Of a DNA stretch of 64,000 nucleotides, positions 43,912 through 52,674 are shown in pieces. The DNA comes from an uncultured Clostridia bacterium (GTDB lineage Bacteria > Bacillota > Clostridia > Christensenellales > CAG-138): the NCBI GenBank assembly GCA_934633985.1, contig CAKTYU010000006.1:62001-126000 (forward strand), given 5' to 3'. The notes below the pieces were generated by a model, which was given only the letters and a program-made list of their open reading frames with translations, was not told the DNA's origin and did no database searches. How positions within the stretch are numbered: position 1 is the first letter of the stretch; every line of letters begins with the position of its first letter. The translations under genes and the position numbers were made by a program.

Positions 43912-43931
43912 CGGCAAAATAAAAAAGCTCC

Positions 43932-43961
43932 GCATACATCGCCCTACCTGCCGCCATACTA
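43932..43961 (+). promoter_or_regulatory. Sigma-G-like promoter of the 57-residue ORF
   Basis: GCATA (43932-43936), 18 bases, CATACTA (43955-43961). This fits the forespore sigma-G pattern (GHATR, 17-18, CATNHTA). The ribosome site begins only a few bases after the predicted start of transcription. Confidence 0.5.
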
Positions 43962-43982
43962 AAGCAAAAAGGAGCTTGAGCC

Positions 43983-44156
43983 ATGAAAAAAGCCAAGACC
44001 GGACAATGGGAGGACTATCCGGACATATCGACCACCTCCTCATCTACCGACGCCACGGGCCTGATGCCCACGCCGCCCCTGACCGATGAGCAGTTTGAAG
44101 CGTACCAGGAGCTTTCCGGCATGGAAATACCCAAGAAAAGAAAGCCGGACAAATAG
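43983..44156 (+). CDS. Small hydrophilic protein, possibly forespore expressed
   Basis: Unrecognised 57-residue ORF. AAGGAG lies eight bases before the ATG, and the stop is followed at once by a strong terminator, so it is a complete single-gene unit. The product begins MKKAKTGQWEDYPDISTTSS, has a central Thr/Ser/Pro segment (TGLMPTPPLTDEQFEAYQEL) and a basic end (PKKRKPDK). It is polar, without Cys or membrane segments. The sigma-G-like promoter and small polar character suggest a spore protein; this is inference. Divergent from the GntR gene. Confidence 0.65.
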   Translation: MKKAKTGQWEDYPDISTTSSSTDATGLMPTPPLTDEQFEAYQELSGMEIPKKRKPDK

Positions 44157-44186
44157 CAAAAATCCCCGCAAAGCGGGGATTTTTTA
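44157..44186. terminator. Bidirectional terminator
   Basis: Stem AAATCCCCGC/GCGGGGATTT with an AAA loop and T run; ends the 57-residue ORF and the isomerase gene on the other strand. Confidence 0.92.
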
Positions 44187-44193
44187 TAGCTTC

Positions 44194-45099
44194 TTATTTT
44201 TTCTGCCCGTCCTTCGCCCTTTCAAACATATCCAGCAGCACCTTGCCGACCTTAAGCGAATACTCCACTACCAGATGCTTCTGATCGTTGGGGAAATAGC
44301 GCCCGAACTCCTGTATCTCGTATGTCAGGTCGCCGTCATAGCCTATATCGGCCAAGCCCGCCATGGCCTCCTGCCAGTTTATATTGCCGTGGAAGGGCAT
44401 GAGATGCTCGTCGCTCGTACCGTGGTTGTCCTGAACGTGTACAGCGTGCAGTCGAGAGCCTATTATATTGAGGTTTTGCCTATGGAACGGCCCGCAAAGA
44501 TTGCCGTGGCCGAAGTCATAGCATACGCCCACATGCTTAGGATCGCCAAAGGAATCCACCAGCTCCGTCAGCTCATGCACGTTGGCGCAGAATATCCTCT
44601 GGTAAGGGGCGGAGCGGTACTCGAAGTCGTTCTCCAGCGCAATGCCTATGCCGCATTCCCTTGCCGTCTTTACGTGCTTGGAATAATATTCCAAATTGCG
44701 CTCCAGAGAGACCCTCATATCCGGGCCGGCGGAGTAGACCGTTCCGGGATGCGTAACGGTCCATTCCACCCCCAGCTCCGCGGAGGCTATAATGGAGCGG
44801 CGTATAAGCTCCTCCATTACCCTCACCTTTCCCTCGTCGTTGCCAGCGAATATATCGTAATATGGCAGGTGGGACTGGCGGAAGGCCACCCCCCACCTTT
44901 TACCCAGCGCGGCTATGTCCTTTACATAATCCTCCCAGTCCTCCCCCCTCATACGGGAATTGGGGTTCATGGCCTCGCAAAAGTTTATATCCAACACCTT
45001 ATAGCCGCCTTTGGCGCACTCCGCTATGCAGAAATCGAACGGGTTGCGTTCGCGCCCGGGCTGAAAGGCACAAATATTCGTAGATGTAGATATTTCCAT
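44194..45099 (-). CDS. Sugar phosphate isomerase/epimerase (xylose isomerase-like TIM barrel)
   Basis: Cytoplasmic TIM-barrel enzyme of 301 residues from the IolE/hexulose epimerase-like group. The four metal ligands are visible: Glu in IALENDFEYR, Asp in CYDFGHGN, His in VHVQDNHG and Glu in YEIQEFGRYF. It is the last gene after a sugar ABC importer, so it probably works on the imported sugar or its derivative. AGGAAG lies seven bases before the ATG. Two hairpins in the 117-base gap upstream (arms CCTGCGT/ACGCAGG and GCC-CCGC/GCGG-GGC) have no U run and may trim rather than stop the message. Confidence 0.85.
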   Translation of the reverse strand: MEISTSTNICAFQPGRERNPFDFCIAECAKGGYKVLDINFCEAMNPNSRMRGEDWEDYVKDIAALGKRWGVAFRQSHLPYYDIFAGNDEGKVRVMEELIRRSIIASAELGVEWTVTHPGTVYSAGPDMRVSLERNLEYYSKHVKTARECGIGIALENDFEYRSAPYQRIFCANVHELTELVDSFGDPKHVGVCYDFGHGNLCGPFHRQNLNIIGSRLHAVHVQDNHGTSDEHLMPFHGNINWQEAMAGLADIGYDGDLTYEIQEFGRYFPNDQKHLVVEYSLKVGKVLLDMFERAKDGQKK

Positions 45100-45216
45100 A
45101 TATTCGCTTCCTTTCCCTTTTATCTCTTATGTTTGCCTCATCTAACCTGCGTTTTTTTACGCAGGAAGCCCGCCGCTTAGCGGCAGGCCCCCGTTTGAAT
45201 GTCTATATAGCCTTTA

Positions 45217-46614
45217 TCACTGGTTGTTGCGGATGTACTCGTTGAGAAGGTTGCCGAGCTCGTCGCTCATTATCTCCACAGTCTCGTCCGCAGTCTGTCC
45301 CTGCTCCAGCATATCGGAAACGCACTGCATTATGGCGTAGTAGAAGTCCTTGGAGGGGCCCACGGTGACGCTGCGCATGGAGGCGGGGGTGCTGGTGAGC
45401 TGATCGTAAACGGTCTTATAGGCGGGCGTGGCCTCCACGGCTGCCTTATAGGCGTCGGTCTCCAGCGCGGCGGCGTTGCAGGGGATGTAGCCGGTGCCGG
45501 CGGCAAAGTCGGCCTGCACGTCGGCGGAGGTAAGATACTGCAGGAAATACCAGGAGGCTTCCTTGCGGAGCGCGTCGCCGCTGTCAAACATCACTAAGCA
45601 GGAGCCGGACACGGTAGCGCCATCGGCGGCGCCGGCGTTTACCTTAAGGTAGTTGGATACGCCCACCTCAAACGCGCCGTTCACCTTCTCGGTTATGCTG
45701 GCAATGGCGGAGGAGGAGCTGGTCATAAGCGCCACATCGCCCGCCACGAAGGCGTCGGTGGAGCTCTGCTCGTTCTTCAGCGCGCCCGCGTCGTACATGG
45801 CCTTCCACTCGGTGAGGAAGGCTGCCAGCGCGCCGTTGTCTATGCACGCAAGCTCGCTCGCGGCGGCCTCGCTGCCGTTGTCGTTATTTACCACATAGCT
45901 GTCGAGCTGGCCTATCCAGTTTGCAAGGGTAGGAGTGTTGGGCACGCTCTGCAGCGCCACCTGAGAGAGGCCCGCGGCCTTCATGTCGTTCTGGAGGGCG
46001 ATCACATCGGCGAAGGTGGCGGGGGCGTGATCCCAGCCGGCCTTGGTCAGCAGGTCCTTGTTGTAATAAGTGACGGTGGTAGAGGTAGCGAAGGGCAGAC
46101 CCAGCTGTATGCCGGAATACTGCCAGTTGCTCAGGGCAACGTTCAGATAGCTGTCAAGGAAGCTATCGTCGGCATAGGCCTTTACTGCATCGTCCACGGT
46201 GAAGGCCTTGCCGGAATCGAAGTAGGTCACCTTGCCGGTGGCGTCGAGCTGCATAACATCCGGCAGCTCCTTATAGTTTTCTGCGGAAAGTATGGTCTTG
46301 AGCATCGTGGTGGCGTCGGAATACTGGCCCTGGTAGATGGCGTTTACCGTGATGCCGTACTCGTTGTTTGCGTTGAAGTCTGAAACGTACTTGTCCATCA
46401 GCACGCCGGCCTCATCGGAGGCGCTGTGCCAGAAGGTGACTGTCACAGGCTCGGTGCCCAGCAGGGATCCGGCAGTCTCCCCGGCCTGCTCCCCACCCTG
46501 ATTTGCCTCCTCGGCGGGAACGGCTTCATCGGCGGGCGCTTTGGCGCAGGCGGTCATTGCCGCCATGAGCAGCGCCATTGCCATTACTAAAAGAGTACGA
46601 AGGAACTTTTTCAT
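45217..46614 (-). CDS. Extracellular sugar-binding lipoprotein (family 1)
   Basis: Binding protein of a carbohydrate ABC importer, 465 residues. Signal peptide with lipobox MTAC (Cys 22), an acidic linker, then the two-lobe family-1 fold: VTVTFWHSASDEAGVLMDKY, VTYYNKDLLTKAGWDHAPAT and WYFLQYLTSADVQADF are typical. The WHS start and overall pattern resemble glycerol-3-phosphate/sugar binding proteins (UgpB-like), but the ligand is not determined. AAGGAG before the ATG. It follows two permease genes. Confidence 0.88.
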   Translation of the reverse strand: MKKFLRTLLVMAMALLMAAMTACAKAPADEAVPAEEANQGGEQAGETAGSLLGTEPVTVTFWHSASDEAGVLMDKYVSDFNANNEYGITVNAIYQGQYSDATTMLKTILSAENYKELPDVMQLDATGKVTYFDSGKAFTVDDAVKAYADDSFLDSYLNVALSNWQYSGIQLGLPFATSTTVTYYNKDLLTKAGWDHAPATFADVIALQNDMKAAGLSQVALQSVPNTPTLANWIGQLDSYVVNNDNGSEAAASELACIDNGALAAFLTEWKAMYDAGALKNEQSSTDAFVAGDVALMTSSSSAIASITEKVNGAFEVGVSNYLKVNAGAADGATVSGSCLVMFDSGDALRKEASWYFLQYLTSADVQADFAAGTGYIPCNAAALETDAYKAAVEATPAYKTVYDQLTSTPASMRSVTVGPSKDFYYAIMQCVSDMLEQGQTADETVEIMSDELGNLLNEYIRNNQ

Positions 46615-46703
46615 GTTTTTCTCCTTTTAATTTTATTGACTATATTTGCCTAAAATGCGCTCCCCGCGGCAACGCCGCCGGCGCATAGACAAAGCGGTTT
46701 TAT

Positions 46704-47534
46704 TTATCCTACCATGGCGCCGTCCATGCCGCCCTTTCGCATATTGCGCCGCATCAAGATGAACAGCAGGAAGGAGGGTATGAGCGATATGGTGGTGCCT
46801 GCCAGCACCAGCTCATAGTTGGTGTCCTCCCATGAATTGAGCTTGGTTATGCCCACCATTATGGTGCGCATCTCCGGGCTGCTGGCGGTAACTATGAGGG
46901 GCCACAGATAGGAATTCCACAGGGTGATAAAGCTCTGTATGAAGAGCGTGGTTATTACGGGCTTGCATATCGGGAGAAGAACCGTAGCTATGTAGCGAAG
47001 GTCGCCGCAGCCATCTAACATGGCCGCATCGCGCATATCGCGCGGCACCGACATAAACCTCTGCCGCAGCATGAACATTTGGCTGGCGGATACGAAGGAG
47101 GTTATGCACATGCCGAGATAGCTGTTGAGCAGCCCCAGCTTTGATACCGTGGCGTAGTTGGTCACGAGGAGTATATCCCCCGGCAGCATCATGGTCGCCA
47201 GTATCAGGAAGAAGCAGGCGTTCTTGAATTTAAACTCGTAGGTGGTAAAGGCGTATGCCGCAAGTATGGAGAATACCAGCCTCATCACGGTGCCAAGCAG
47301 GGACACTATAACGGAGTTTAGCATATAGCGCATCAGCGGCGCCTGATGCAAAGCGTTTTTAAAGTTCGCAAGATAGGTGAAGCTCTCTGGCAGCAGCCTC
47401 GACATGGCAAATTCGCCCGGGGTCTTGAATGCGCTGCATACGCAGTACACTATCGGGAATATCAGTATCAGGCCGATAATTACGGCAATTATCTGAACCA
47501 GTGCATCTTCTATCCTTGTCTTTGCCCTGTTCAT
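46704..47534 (-). CDS. Carbohydrate ABC permease, MalG/UgpE type
   Basis: Membrane subunit of 276 residues with six helices. The EAA loop that docks the ATPase is RDAAMLDGCGDLRYIATVLLP near residue 175. The start overlaps the MalF-type gene stop by one base (TAATG), so subunit production is coupled. Confidence 0.92.
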   Translation of the reverse strand: MNRAKTRIEDALVQIIAVIIGLILIFPIVYCVCSAFKTPGEFAMSRLLPESFTYLANFKNALHQAPLMRYMLNSVIVSLLGTVMRLVFSILAAYAFTTYEFKFKNACFFLILATMMLPGDILLVTNYATVSKLGLLNSYLGMCITSFVSASQMFMLRQRFMSVPRDMRDAAMLDGCGDLRYIATVLLPICKPVITTLFIQSFITLWNSYLWPLIVTASSPEMRTIMVGITKLNSWEDTNYELVLAGTTISLIPSFLLFILMRRNMRKGGMDGAMVG

Positions 47535-48460
47535 TATTGATAATGCACCTTCTTTCTCTCAAACATGAACGCGACCGCGGTAAACCCGAAGGTAAGCAGG
47601 AAGGTCACTATGCTCACCACCGCGGCGAGGCTGTAATTTGAGCTGCCGTAGCCCGAAGCGAACATGAGGTACATAAGCGAGGTGGTGCTCCTGGACGGGC
47701 CTCCCTGGGTTATGATTATCATGGGCGCCGAGCACATCATGGCCAGCACCAGATTGGTACACATCACATAGAGTATGGTGGGGGATATGAGCGGGAGCTG
47801 TATCTTGAATACCCTCGTGAAGAGCCCCGCCCCGTCCAGCCTTGCGGCCTCCATTATATGCGAGGGTATGCCCCGCAGGGCGGAGAGGAAAAGGAGGAAG
47901 TCAAAGCCTATGCCCATCCATACCGTAAGTATGATTATGGTATAAAGGGCTGTGGCGCGGCTTTCAAACCAGCCGAGCTGCGTGCCGAGCATGGCGTTGA
48001 CTATTCCCAGGGTAGGGCTGAACATGGACTTAAACACCATGCACGCCGCGGACATGGATACCGCCATGGGCATGGTGAAAAGCGTCTCATAGAGCGGGCT
48101 CAGCCTGCGCCTTTTGTTGGCTATCAGCGCGAGCAGTATGGTCACCACCAGCGTTATGGGGACGTTTATGCCGGTTATTATGAGGGAATTCAATATTGAC
48201 TTTTTGAAATCGTTGCGCCCGAATACGTATTTATAGTTATCCAGCCCCGCAAAGCCCGTGACGTTTCCCTTCTGGTTGACTATGCTGAAGCTGTTTATTA
48301 TGGTCTTTACAAAGGGATAATAGACGAACAGTACGGCAAATACAAGAATAGGCGCCAAAAACAGCGCAATTTTAATGCTCCTGCGTGTCTTGGGCCTGTT
48401 TAGCCATCCGCTTGCTCCCGTCGTCCTTGCCGGCTTATTTTTTACACCCATGCTTTCCAC
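47534..48460 (-). CDS. Carbohydrate ABC permease, MalF/UgpA type
   Basis: Membrane subunit of 308 residues from the chosen GTG, six helices, with the EAA loop MEAARLDGAGLFTRVFKIQL near residue 205. GTG 48460 has AAGGAG nine bases upstream; a GTG twelve codons earlier (48496) has no site. First gene of the importer operon. No ATPase is encoded with it, which implies a shared MsmX-like ATPase from another locus. Confidence 0.9.
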   Translation of the reverse strand: MESMGVKNKPARTTGASGWLNRPKTRRSIKIALFLAPILVFAVLFVYYPFVKTIINSFSIVNQKGNVTGFAGLDNYKYVFGRNDFKKSILNSLIITGINVPITLVVTILLALIANKRRRLSPLYETLFTMPMAVSMSAACMVFKSMFSPTLGIVNAMLGTQLGWFESRATALYTIIILTVWMGIGFDFLLFLSALRGIPSHIMEAARLDGAGLFTRVFKIQLPLISPTILYVMCTNLVLAMMCSAPMIIITQGGPSRSTTSLMYLMFASGYGSSNYSLAAVVSIVTFLLTFGFTAVAFMFERKKVHYQ

Positions 48461-48552
48461 TATCGGCGGCTCCTTCCTGGCCCTTATGTAATTCACACTG
48501 CTATTGATCCGTACTTCATACTAAATATAGAATCGTAATATCTGTTATCGGT

Positions 48553-48581
48553 ATTATATCACGCGGCATACCAATAGTCAA
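48553..48581 (-). promoter_or_regulatory. Promoter of the sugar importer operon
   Basis: TTGACT (48576-48581), 17 bases, TATAAT (48553-48558). Upstream of it lies the palindrome TCACATATATGTGA (48627-48640), 46 bases before the -35. Confidence 0.82.
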
Positions 48582-48626
48582 TAACAGGGGAAATCGCGTT
48601 GATTTTGTCGTTTTTTTCCCGCGTCC

Positions 48627-48640
48627 TCACATATATGTGA
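48627..48640. repeat. 14-base palindrome upstream of sugar importer
   Basis: TCACATATATGTGA. Half-site TGTGA resembles a Crp/Fnr-type site. Its core CACATATATGTG also occurs before tig (23891-23902). Confidence 0.55.
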
Positions 48641-48684
48641 AAATTCAAAATAATATATCAAATAAAATATATCCGTATATGGCA

Positions 48685-48713
48685 ACGGTCCTCCGGCGCC
48701 GCCGGAGGACCGT
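48685..48713 (-). terminator. Hairpin after pckA
   Basis: Thirteen-base perfect stem ACGGTCCTCCGGC and complement with a three-base loop, 18 bases after the pckA stop. It lacks a proper U run, so it may act mainly as a 3-prime stabiliser. Confidence 0.65.
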
Positions 48714-48731
48714 CATATCGCGTTTTACAGC

Positions 48732-50339
48732 TTAATCTACCTTGGGTCCGGCGGCTACCAGAGCCTTGCCCTCCTCGTTGCCCTCGTACTTGGCGAAGTT
48801 CTTGATGAAGCGGGAGGCCAGATCCTTCGCCTTTGCGTCCCAATCGGCGGGATCAGCATAGGTGTCTCTGGGATCCAGAATGTTGGTGTCGACGCCCTTG
48901 AGCTCGGTGGGTACCTCTAAGTCGAAGTAAGGTATCTTCTTGGTGGGTACGCCAAGTATGTCGCCGTTGAGGATGGCGTCGATTATGCCGCGGGTATCCT
49001 TTATGGAGATGCGCTTGCCGGTGCCGTTCCATCCGGTGTTGACAAGGTACGCCTTAGCGCCGCTCATCTCCATGCGCTTTACCAGCTCATCTGCGTATTT
49101 GGTGGGGTGCAGCTCCAGGAATGCCTGGCCGAAGCAGGCGGAGAAGGTGGGGGTGGGCTCGGTTATGCCGCGCTCGGTGCCCGCCAGCTTTGCGGTAAAG
49201 CCGGAGAGGAAGTAATACTTGGTCTGCTCCGGGGTAAGTATGGATACGGGGGGCAGCACGCCGAAGGCGTCCGCTGAGAGGAAGATCACGTTCTTCGCGG
49301 CGGGCGCGGAGCTTATGGGGCGCACTATGTTCTTGATATGGTCGATGGGATAGGATACGCGGGTGTTCTCGGTAACGCTCTTGTCGGCAAAGTCTATCTT
49401 GCCGTCCTTGTCAAGGGTAACGTTCTCGAGGAGGGCGTTGCGCTTGATGGCGTTGTAGATATCCGGCTCGGATTCCTTATCCAGATTGATGACCTTCGCA
49501 TAGCAGCCGCCCTCGAAGTTGAACACGCCGTTGTCGTCCCAGCCGTGCTCGTCGTCGCCTATCAGCAGACGCTTGGGATCGGTGGACAGCGTGGTCTTGC
49601 CGGTGCCGGAAAGGCCAAAGAATATGGCGGTGTTCTTGCCGTCCATATCGGTATTGGCGGAGCAGTGCATGGAGGCTATGCCCTTGAGGGGCAGATAGTA
49701 GTTCATCATGGAGAAGAGGCCCTTCTTCATTTCGCCGCCGTACCAGGTGTTGATAATCACCTGCTCGCGGCTGGTGAGGTTGAACACTACCGCGGTCTCG
49801 GAGTTGAGTCCCAGCTCCTTATAGTTCTCCACCTTTGCCTTGGAAGCGTTGTAGACTACGAAATCCGGCTCAAAGCTCTTAAGCTCCTCCTCGGTGGGCT
49901 TGATGAACATGTTCTCTACGAAGTGGGCCTGCCAAGCGACTTCCATTATGAAGCGGATAGCCATGCGGGTATCCTTGTTTGCGCCGCAGAAGGCGTCCAC
50001 CACGAACAGGCGCTTGTTGGAAAGCTCCTTTTGGGCTATGTCCTTTACGGCGTCCCATGTATCGACGGAGGCGGGGTGGTTGTCGTTTTTATATTCGTCG
50101 GAGGTCCACCAGACGGTGTCCTTGGAGGTATCGTCAACGACTATAAACTTGTCCTTGGGCGAGCGGCCGGTGTATATGCCGGTCATAACGTTGACTGCGC
50201 CCAGCTCGCTGACCTGTCCCTTTTCATAGCCCTCGAGACCGGGCTTCGTCTCTTCTTCAAAGAGCATCTCATAGGAAGGATTGTAGACTATTTCCGTAGT
50301 GCCGGTGATGCCGTACTTGGTAAGATCGATTTTTGCCAT
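48732..50339 (-). CDS. pckA: ATP-dependent phosphoenolpyruvate carboxykinase
   Basis: Interconverts oxaloacetate + ATP and PEP + CO2 + ADP. The 535 residues are normal for the ATP type. Seen: RSPKDKFIV, the substrate segment with NTWYGGEMKKG, P-loop GLSGTGKTTLS, DDEHGWDD with metal-binding Asp, and NTGWNGTGKRI near the end. In anaerobes it often runs toward oxaloacetate during fermentation. ATC rather than ATA serves most Ile codons, consistent with high expression. The ribosome site is unclear (AGAGG about 15 bases from the ATG), and no consensus promoter was found in the 296-base gap to the divergent M24 gene. Confidence 0.97.
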   Translation of the reverse strand: MAKIDLTKYGITGTTEIVYNPSYEMLFEEETKPGLEGYEKGQVSELGAVNVMTGIYTGRSPKDKFIVVDDTSKDTVWWTSDEYKNDNHPASVDTWDAVKDIAQKELSNKRLFVVDAFCGANKDTRMAIRFIMEVAWQAHFVENMFIKPTEEELKSFEPDFVVYNASKAKVENYKELGLNSETAVVFNLTSREQVIINTWYGGEMKKGLFSMMNYYLPLKGIASMHCSANTDMDGKNTAIFFGLSGTGKTTLSTDPKRLLIGDDEHGWDDNGVFNFEGGCYAKVINLDKESEPDIYNAIKRNALLENVTLDKDGKIDFADKSVTENTRVSYPIDHIKNIVRPISSAPAAKNVIFLSADAFGVLPPVSILTPEQTKYYFLSGFTAKLAGTERGITEPTPTFSACFGQAFLELHPTKYADELVKRMEMSGAKAYLVNTGWNGTGKRISIKDTRGIIDAILNGDILGVPTKKIPYFDLEVPTELKGVDTNILDPRDTYADPADWDAKAKDLASRFIKNFAKYEGNEEGKALVAAGPKVD

Positions 50340-50635
50340 TTTCTTTTATACAACCTCTTTCTGAATTATTTATGCAGGAATTGGCATAGGATCATTCACT
50401 TTACGCCAAACCAAAACTGCCTCATGTTATTTTTATGATAAGTCATGCTCCCGTTAAAATCAATACAAATCGTCAGGAAACCTTCAAACAAATCCTTAGC
50501 ATGTTCGCCTTTGCGGTAAGCCTATCTTATCCCGCGAGCAGGCGCCGACATCCTGCGGCAGCTTATTGCAATTCAGCCGATACGGTGCTAACATATTATC
50601 GGTGACACACCAAAATAAAAAGTGAGGTAAAAACG

Positions 50636-51715
50636 ATGAACAAGTATGGTGAACGCATAGCAAGGGTCCGCGCCGAGATGAAGAAGGCGGGCATAGGTCA
50701 GCTCATGGTAAACGACCATCTCAGCATATACTACCTTACTGGAATAGACGTCGTTCCCCTTGAAAGGTTCTGGGCATTTCTGATAAACGACGACGGCAGC
50801 ACGGTGCTGTTCGCCAACAGGCTCTTTGCAGTAGGAGATACCGGCTTCGATACCGTAACGCTTACGGATACCGACGACGTGGCCGCGGCTGTGGCAAAGC
50901 ATATAAAGCCCGGCAAAATGGGCGTGGACAAGAACATGGCGGCGCGCTTCCTCCTCCCCATCATGGACGCCTGCCGCGATACCCGTATGCTGCTGGGCTC
51001 TGACTGCGTGGACGACGTAAGGGCCTGCAAGGACGAAGAGGAAAAGAAGCTCATGCGCCGCGCCTCCGAGATAAACGATATCTGCATGGAAAGGCTCGCG
51101 GCCTACATACACGACGGCGCTACCGAGAAGGAGTGTGCGGAGTTCCTCGACAAGTGCTATGCGGAGTTTGGCTGCGAGGGCCTGTCCTTTGATTCCATAG
51201 TATCCTTTGGCGCAAACGCCGCCGACCCCCATCATTCGCCCGACGGGACGACTGTAAAGGAAGGCGACTGCATAGTTATAGACATAGGCTGCAAGAAGGA
51301 TCACTACTGCTCCGATATGACCCGCACCTATTTCTGGAAGAAGGCCGACCCCAAGTATACTGCCATACATGACCTTGTGCGCGAGGCCAACGAAAGGGCG
51401 GAAGCCCTCATACGCCCGGGCGTGCGCTTCTGCGATATAGACGCCGCGGCCCGCGACCACATCGCCGCCGCAGGCTACGGTGAGTACTTTACCCACAGGC
51501 TGGGCCACTTTATAGGCATGGAGGACCACGAAAAGGGCGATGTCAGCTCCGCGAACACCGCTGTCGTGCAGCCCGGCATGATATTCTCCATAGAGCCCGG
51601 CGTATACCTTCCCGGCGAGTTCGGCGCAAGGGTGGAGGATCTGGTAATAGCCACAGAGGACGGCTTCGAGCTGCTCAACCACGTGGACAAGCGCTTCAAG
51701 GTGCTGGGAAAGTAA
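50636..51715 (+). CDS. M24 family Xaa-Pro aminopeptidase (second copy)
   Basis: Cytoplasmic metallopeptidase of 359 residues with the creatinase N-domain and pita-bread catalytic domain. Ligands: Asp pair in VIDIGCKKDHYCSDMTRT, His in HRLGHFIGMEDH, Glu in FSIEPGVYLP and Glu in ARVEDLVI. Paralog of the gene at 27716-28810. GAGG precedes the ATG. It leads a compact unit with an unknown gene and a DUF3842 gene; the link may be peptide salvage, but nothing specific is known. Confidence 0.93.
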   Translation: MNKYGERIARVRAEMKKAGIGQLMVNDHLSIYYLTGIDVVPLERFWAFLINDDGSTVLFANRLFAVGDTGFDTVTLTDTDDVAAAVAKHIKPGKMGVDKNMAARFLLPIMDACRDTRMLLGSDCVDDVRACKDEEEKKLMRRASEINDICMERLAAYIHDGATEKECAEFLDKCYAEFGCEGLSFDSIVSFGANAADPHHSPDGTTVKEGDCIVIDIGCKKDHYCSDMTRTYFWKKADPKYTAIHDLVREANERAEALIRPGVRFCDIDAAARDHIAAAGYGEYFTHRLGHFIGMEDHEKGDVSSANTAVVQPGMIFSIEPGVYLPGEFGARVEDLVIATEDGFELLNHVDKRFKVLGK

Positions 51716-51716
51716 T

Positions 51717-52226
51717 TTGGAGCTGAGGGACGCGCTGCTCCTGCACGCAGGAATGTACCCGAAAATGCGGCCTGCCGACGCTGTAAAGCTGATATACCAG
51801 AGCGAATTTGGAGGCGGCCACATGATAAAGAGCCCCAAGGCTTCCCTGACGAGGCTGTACGATGAATATGCGGCAACGGAGCACGATGCGGCGCAGCCGC
51901 TCATCATACCCATAGGCGGCGGCATGGTCAGGGTGCAGCTTGCGGCGCTGGAGGAAAGCGGCATAGCGGGCTTGAACGAAGCGTTTGTGGAGACCGCCAA
52001 CGCCTCATCGGGTACGCTTGCAGGGCTTTTTGAAAGGCTGGAGCTGCTCCGCCGCGTAACGGCCCAGGGCGCTTTTGCGTTTCAGCCGGACGAGCTTGAG
52101 GAATATCTTTCGGAGTATAAAAAGCAGAACTGCCCCGCCGTATCCCACAGCGCGGAGTATAGAAAGGCCTACCTTCCCGCTTACAGGGTCGTAAGGGAGA
52201 GCATATTCAAGGAGAAGATTAGATGA
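51717..52226 (+). CDS. Conserved protein of unknown function
   Basis: Not recognised by function. The 169-residue product starts at a TTG one base after the M24 stop and ends overlapping the DUF3842 gene by four bases (ATGA). It is soluble and mixed alpha/beta. Notable segments: YPKMRPADAVKLIYQSEFGG with GGHMI, then IPIGGGMVRVQL, and a charged helical tail. The Gly-rich EFGGGHMI could be a ligand-binding loop. Tight coupling to both neighbours means it belongs to their process. Confidence 0.75.
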   Translation: MELRDALLLHAGMYPKMRPADAVKLIYQSEFGGGHMIKSPKASLTRLYDEYAATEHDAAQPLIIPIGGGMVRVQLAALEESGIAGLNEAFVETANASSGTLAGLFERLELLRRVTAQGAFAFQPDELEEYLSEYKKQNCPAVSHSAEYRKAYLPAYRVVRESIFKEKIR

Positions 52227-52630
52227 ATATACTTGTAATAGACGGTCAGGGCGGCAGGCTGGGCTGCCAGATGATAAGATCCGTAGCGGAAAAGTACCCC
52301 GACGCAAGGCTCATGGCGGTGGGCACCAATTCAGCCGCTGCCGCGGCTATGGCAAAGGCCGGCGCCCATCAGGCGGCTGCGGGGGAAAACCCGCTCATAG
52401 TCGCCTGCCGCAAGGCAGATATAATAATAGGCCCCATAGGCATAGTCATAGCGGATTCCCTCTTTGGGGAGATAACCCCCGCCATGGCGGTGGCCGTCGC
52501 CCAGGCGGACGCGGTGCGCATACTTATCCCCGTAAACAGGTGCGGCAACATAGTCGCAGGCGTTGCTGATCTGCCTCTCACTGCCCTCATCTCCGACGCT
52601 ATGACGCGGCTCGAGGGCGTGATAAAGTAA
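52223..52630 (+). CDS. DUF3842 family protein
   Basis: Small Rossmann-like protein of 135 residues of DUF3842, function unknown. It begins NILVIDGQGGRLGCQMI, an N-terminal nucleotide-type loop, and has a conserved IIGPIGIVIADSLFGEITP and a C-terminal IPVNRCGNIVAGV. AAGGAG lies eight bases before the ATG inside the upstream gene. Confidence 0.85.
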   Translation: MNILVIDGQGGRLGCQMIRSVAEKYPDARLMAVGTNSAAAAAMAKAGAHQAAAGENPLIVACRKADIIIGPIGIVIADSLFGEITPAMAVAVAQADAVRILIPVNRCGNIVAGVADLPLTALISDAMTRLEGVIK

Positions 52631-52638
52631 TAAGGCTC

Positions 52639-52667
52639 TTGCCAATGGGCGGCTTTTCGTGTACAAT
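52639..52667 (+). promoter_or_regulatory. Promoter of the ECF S-component gene
   Basis: TTGCCA (52639-52644), 17 bases, TACAAT (52662-52667), starting only nine bases after the DUF3842 stop. Confidence 0.78.
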
Positions 52668-52674
52668 GTGTCTG

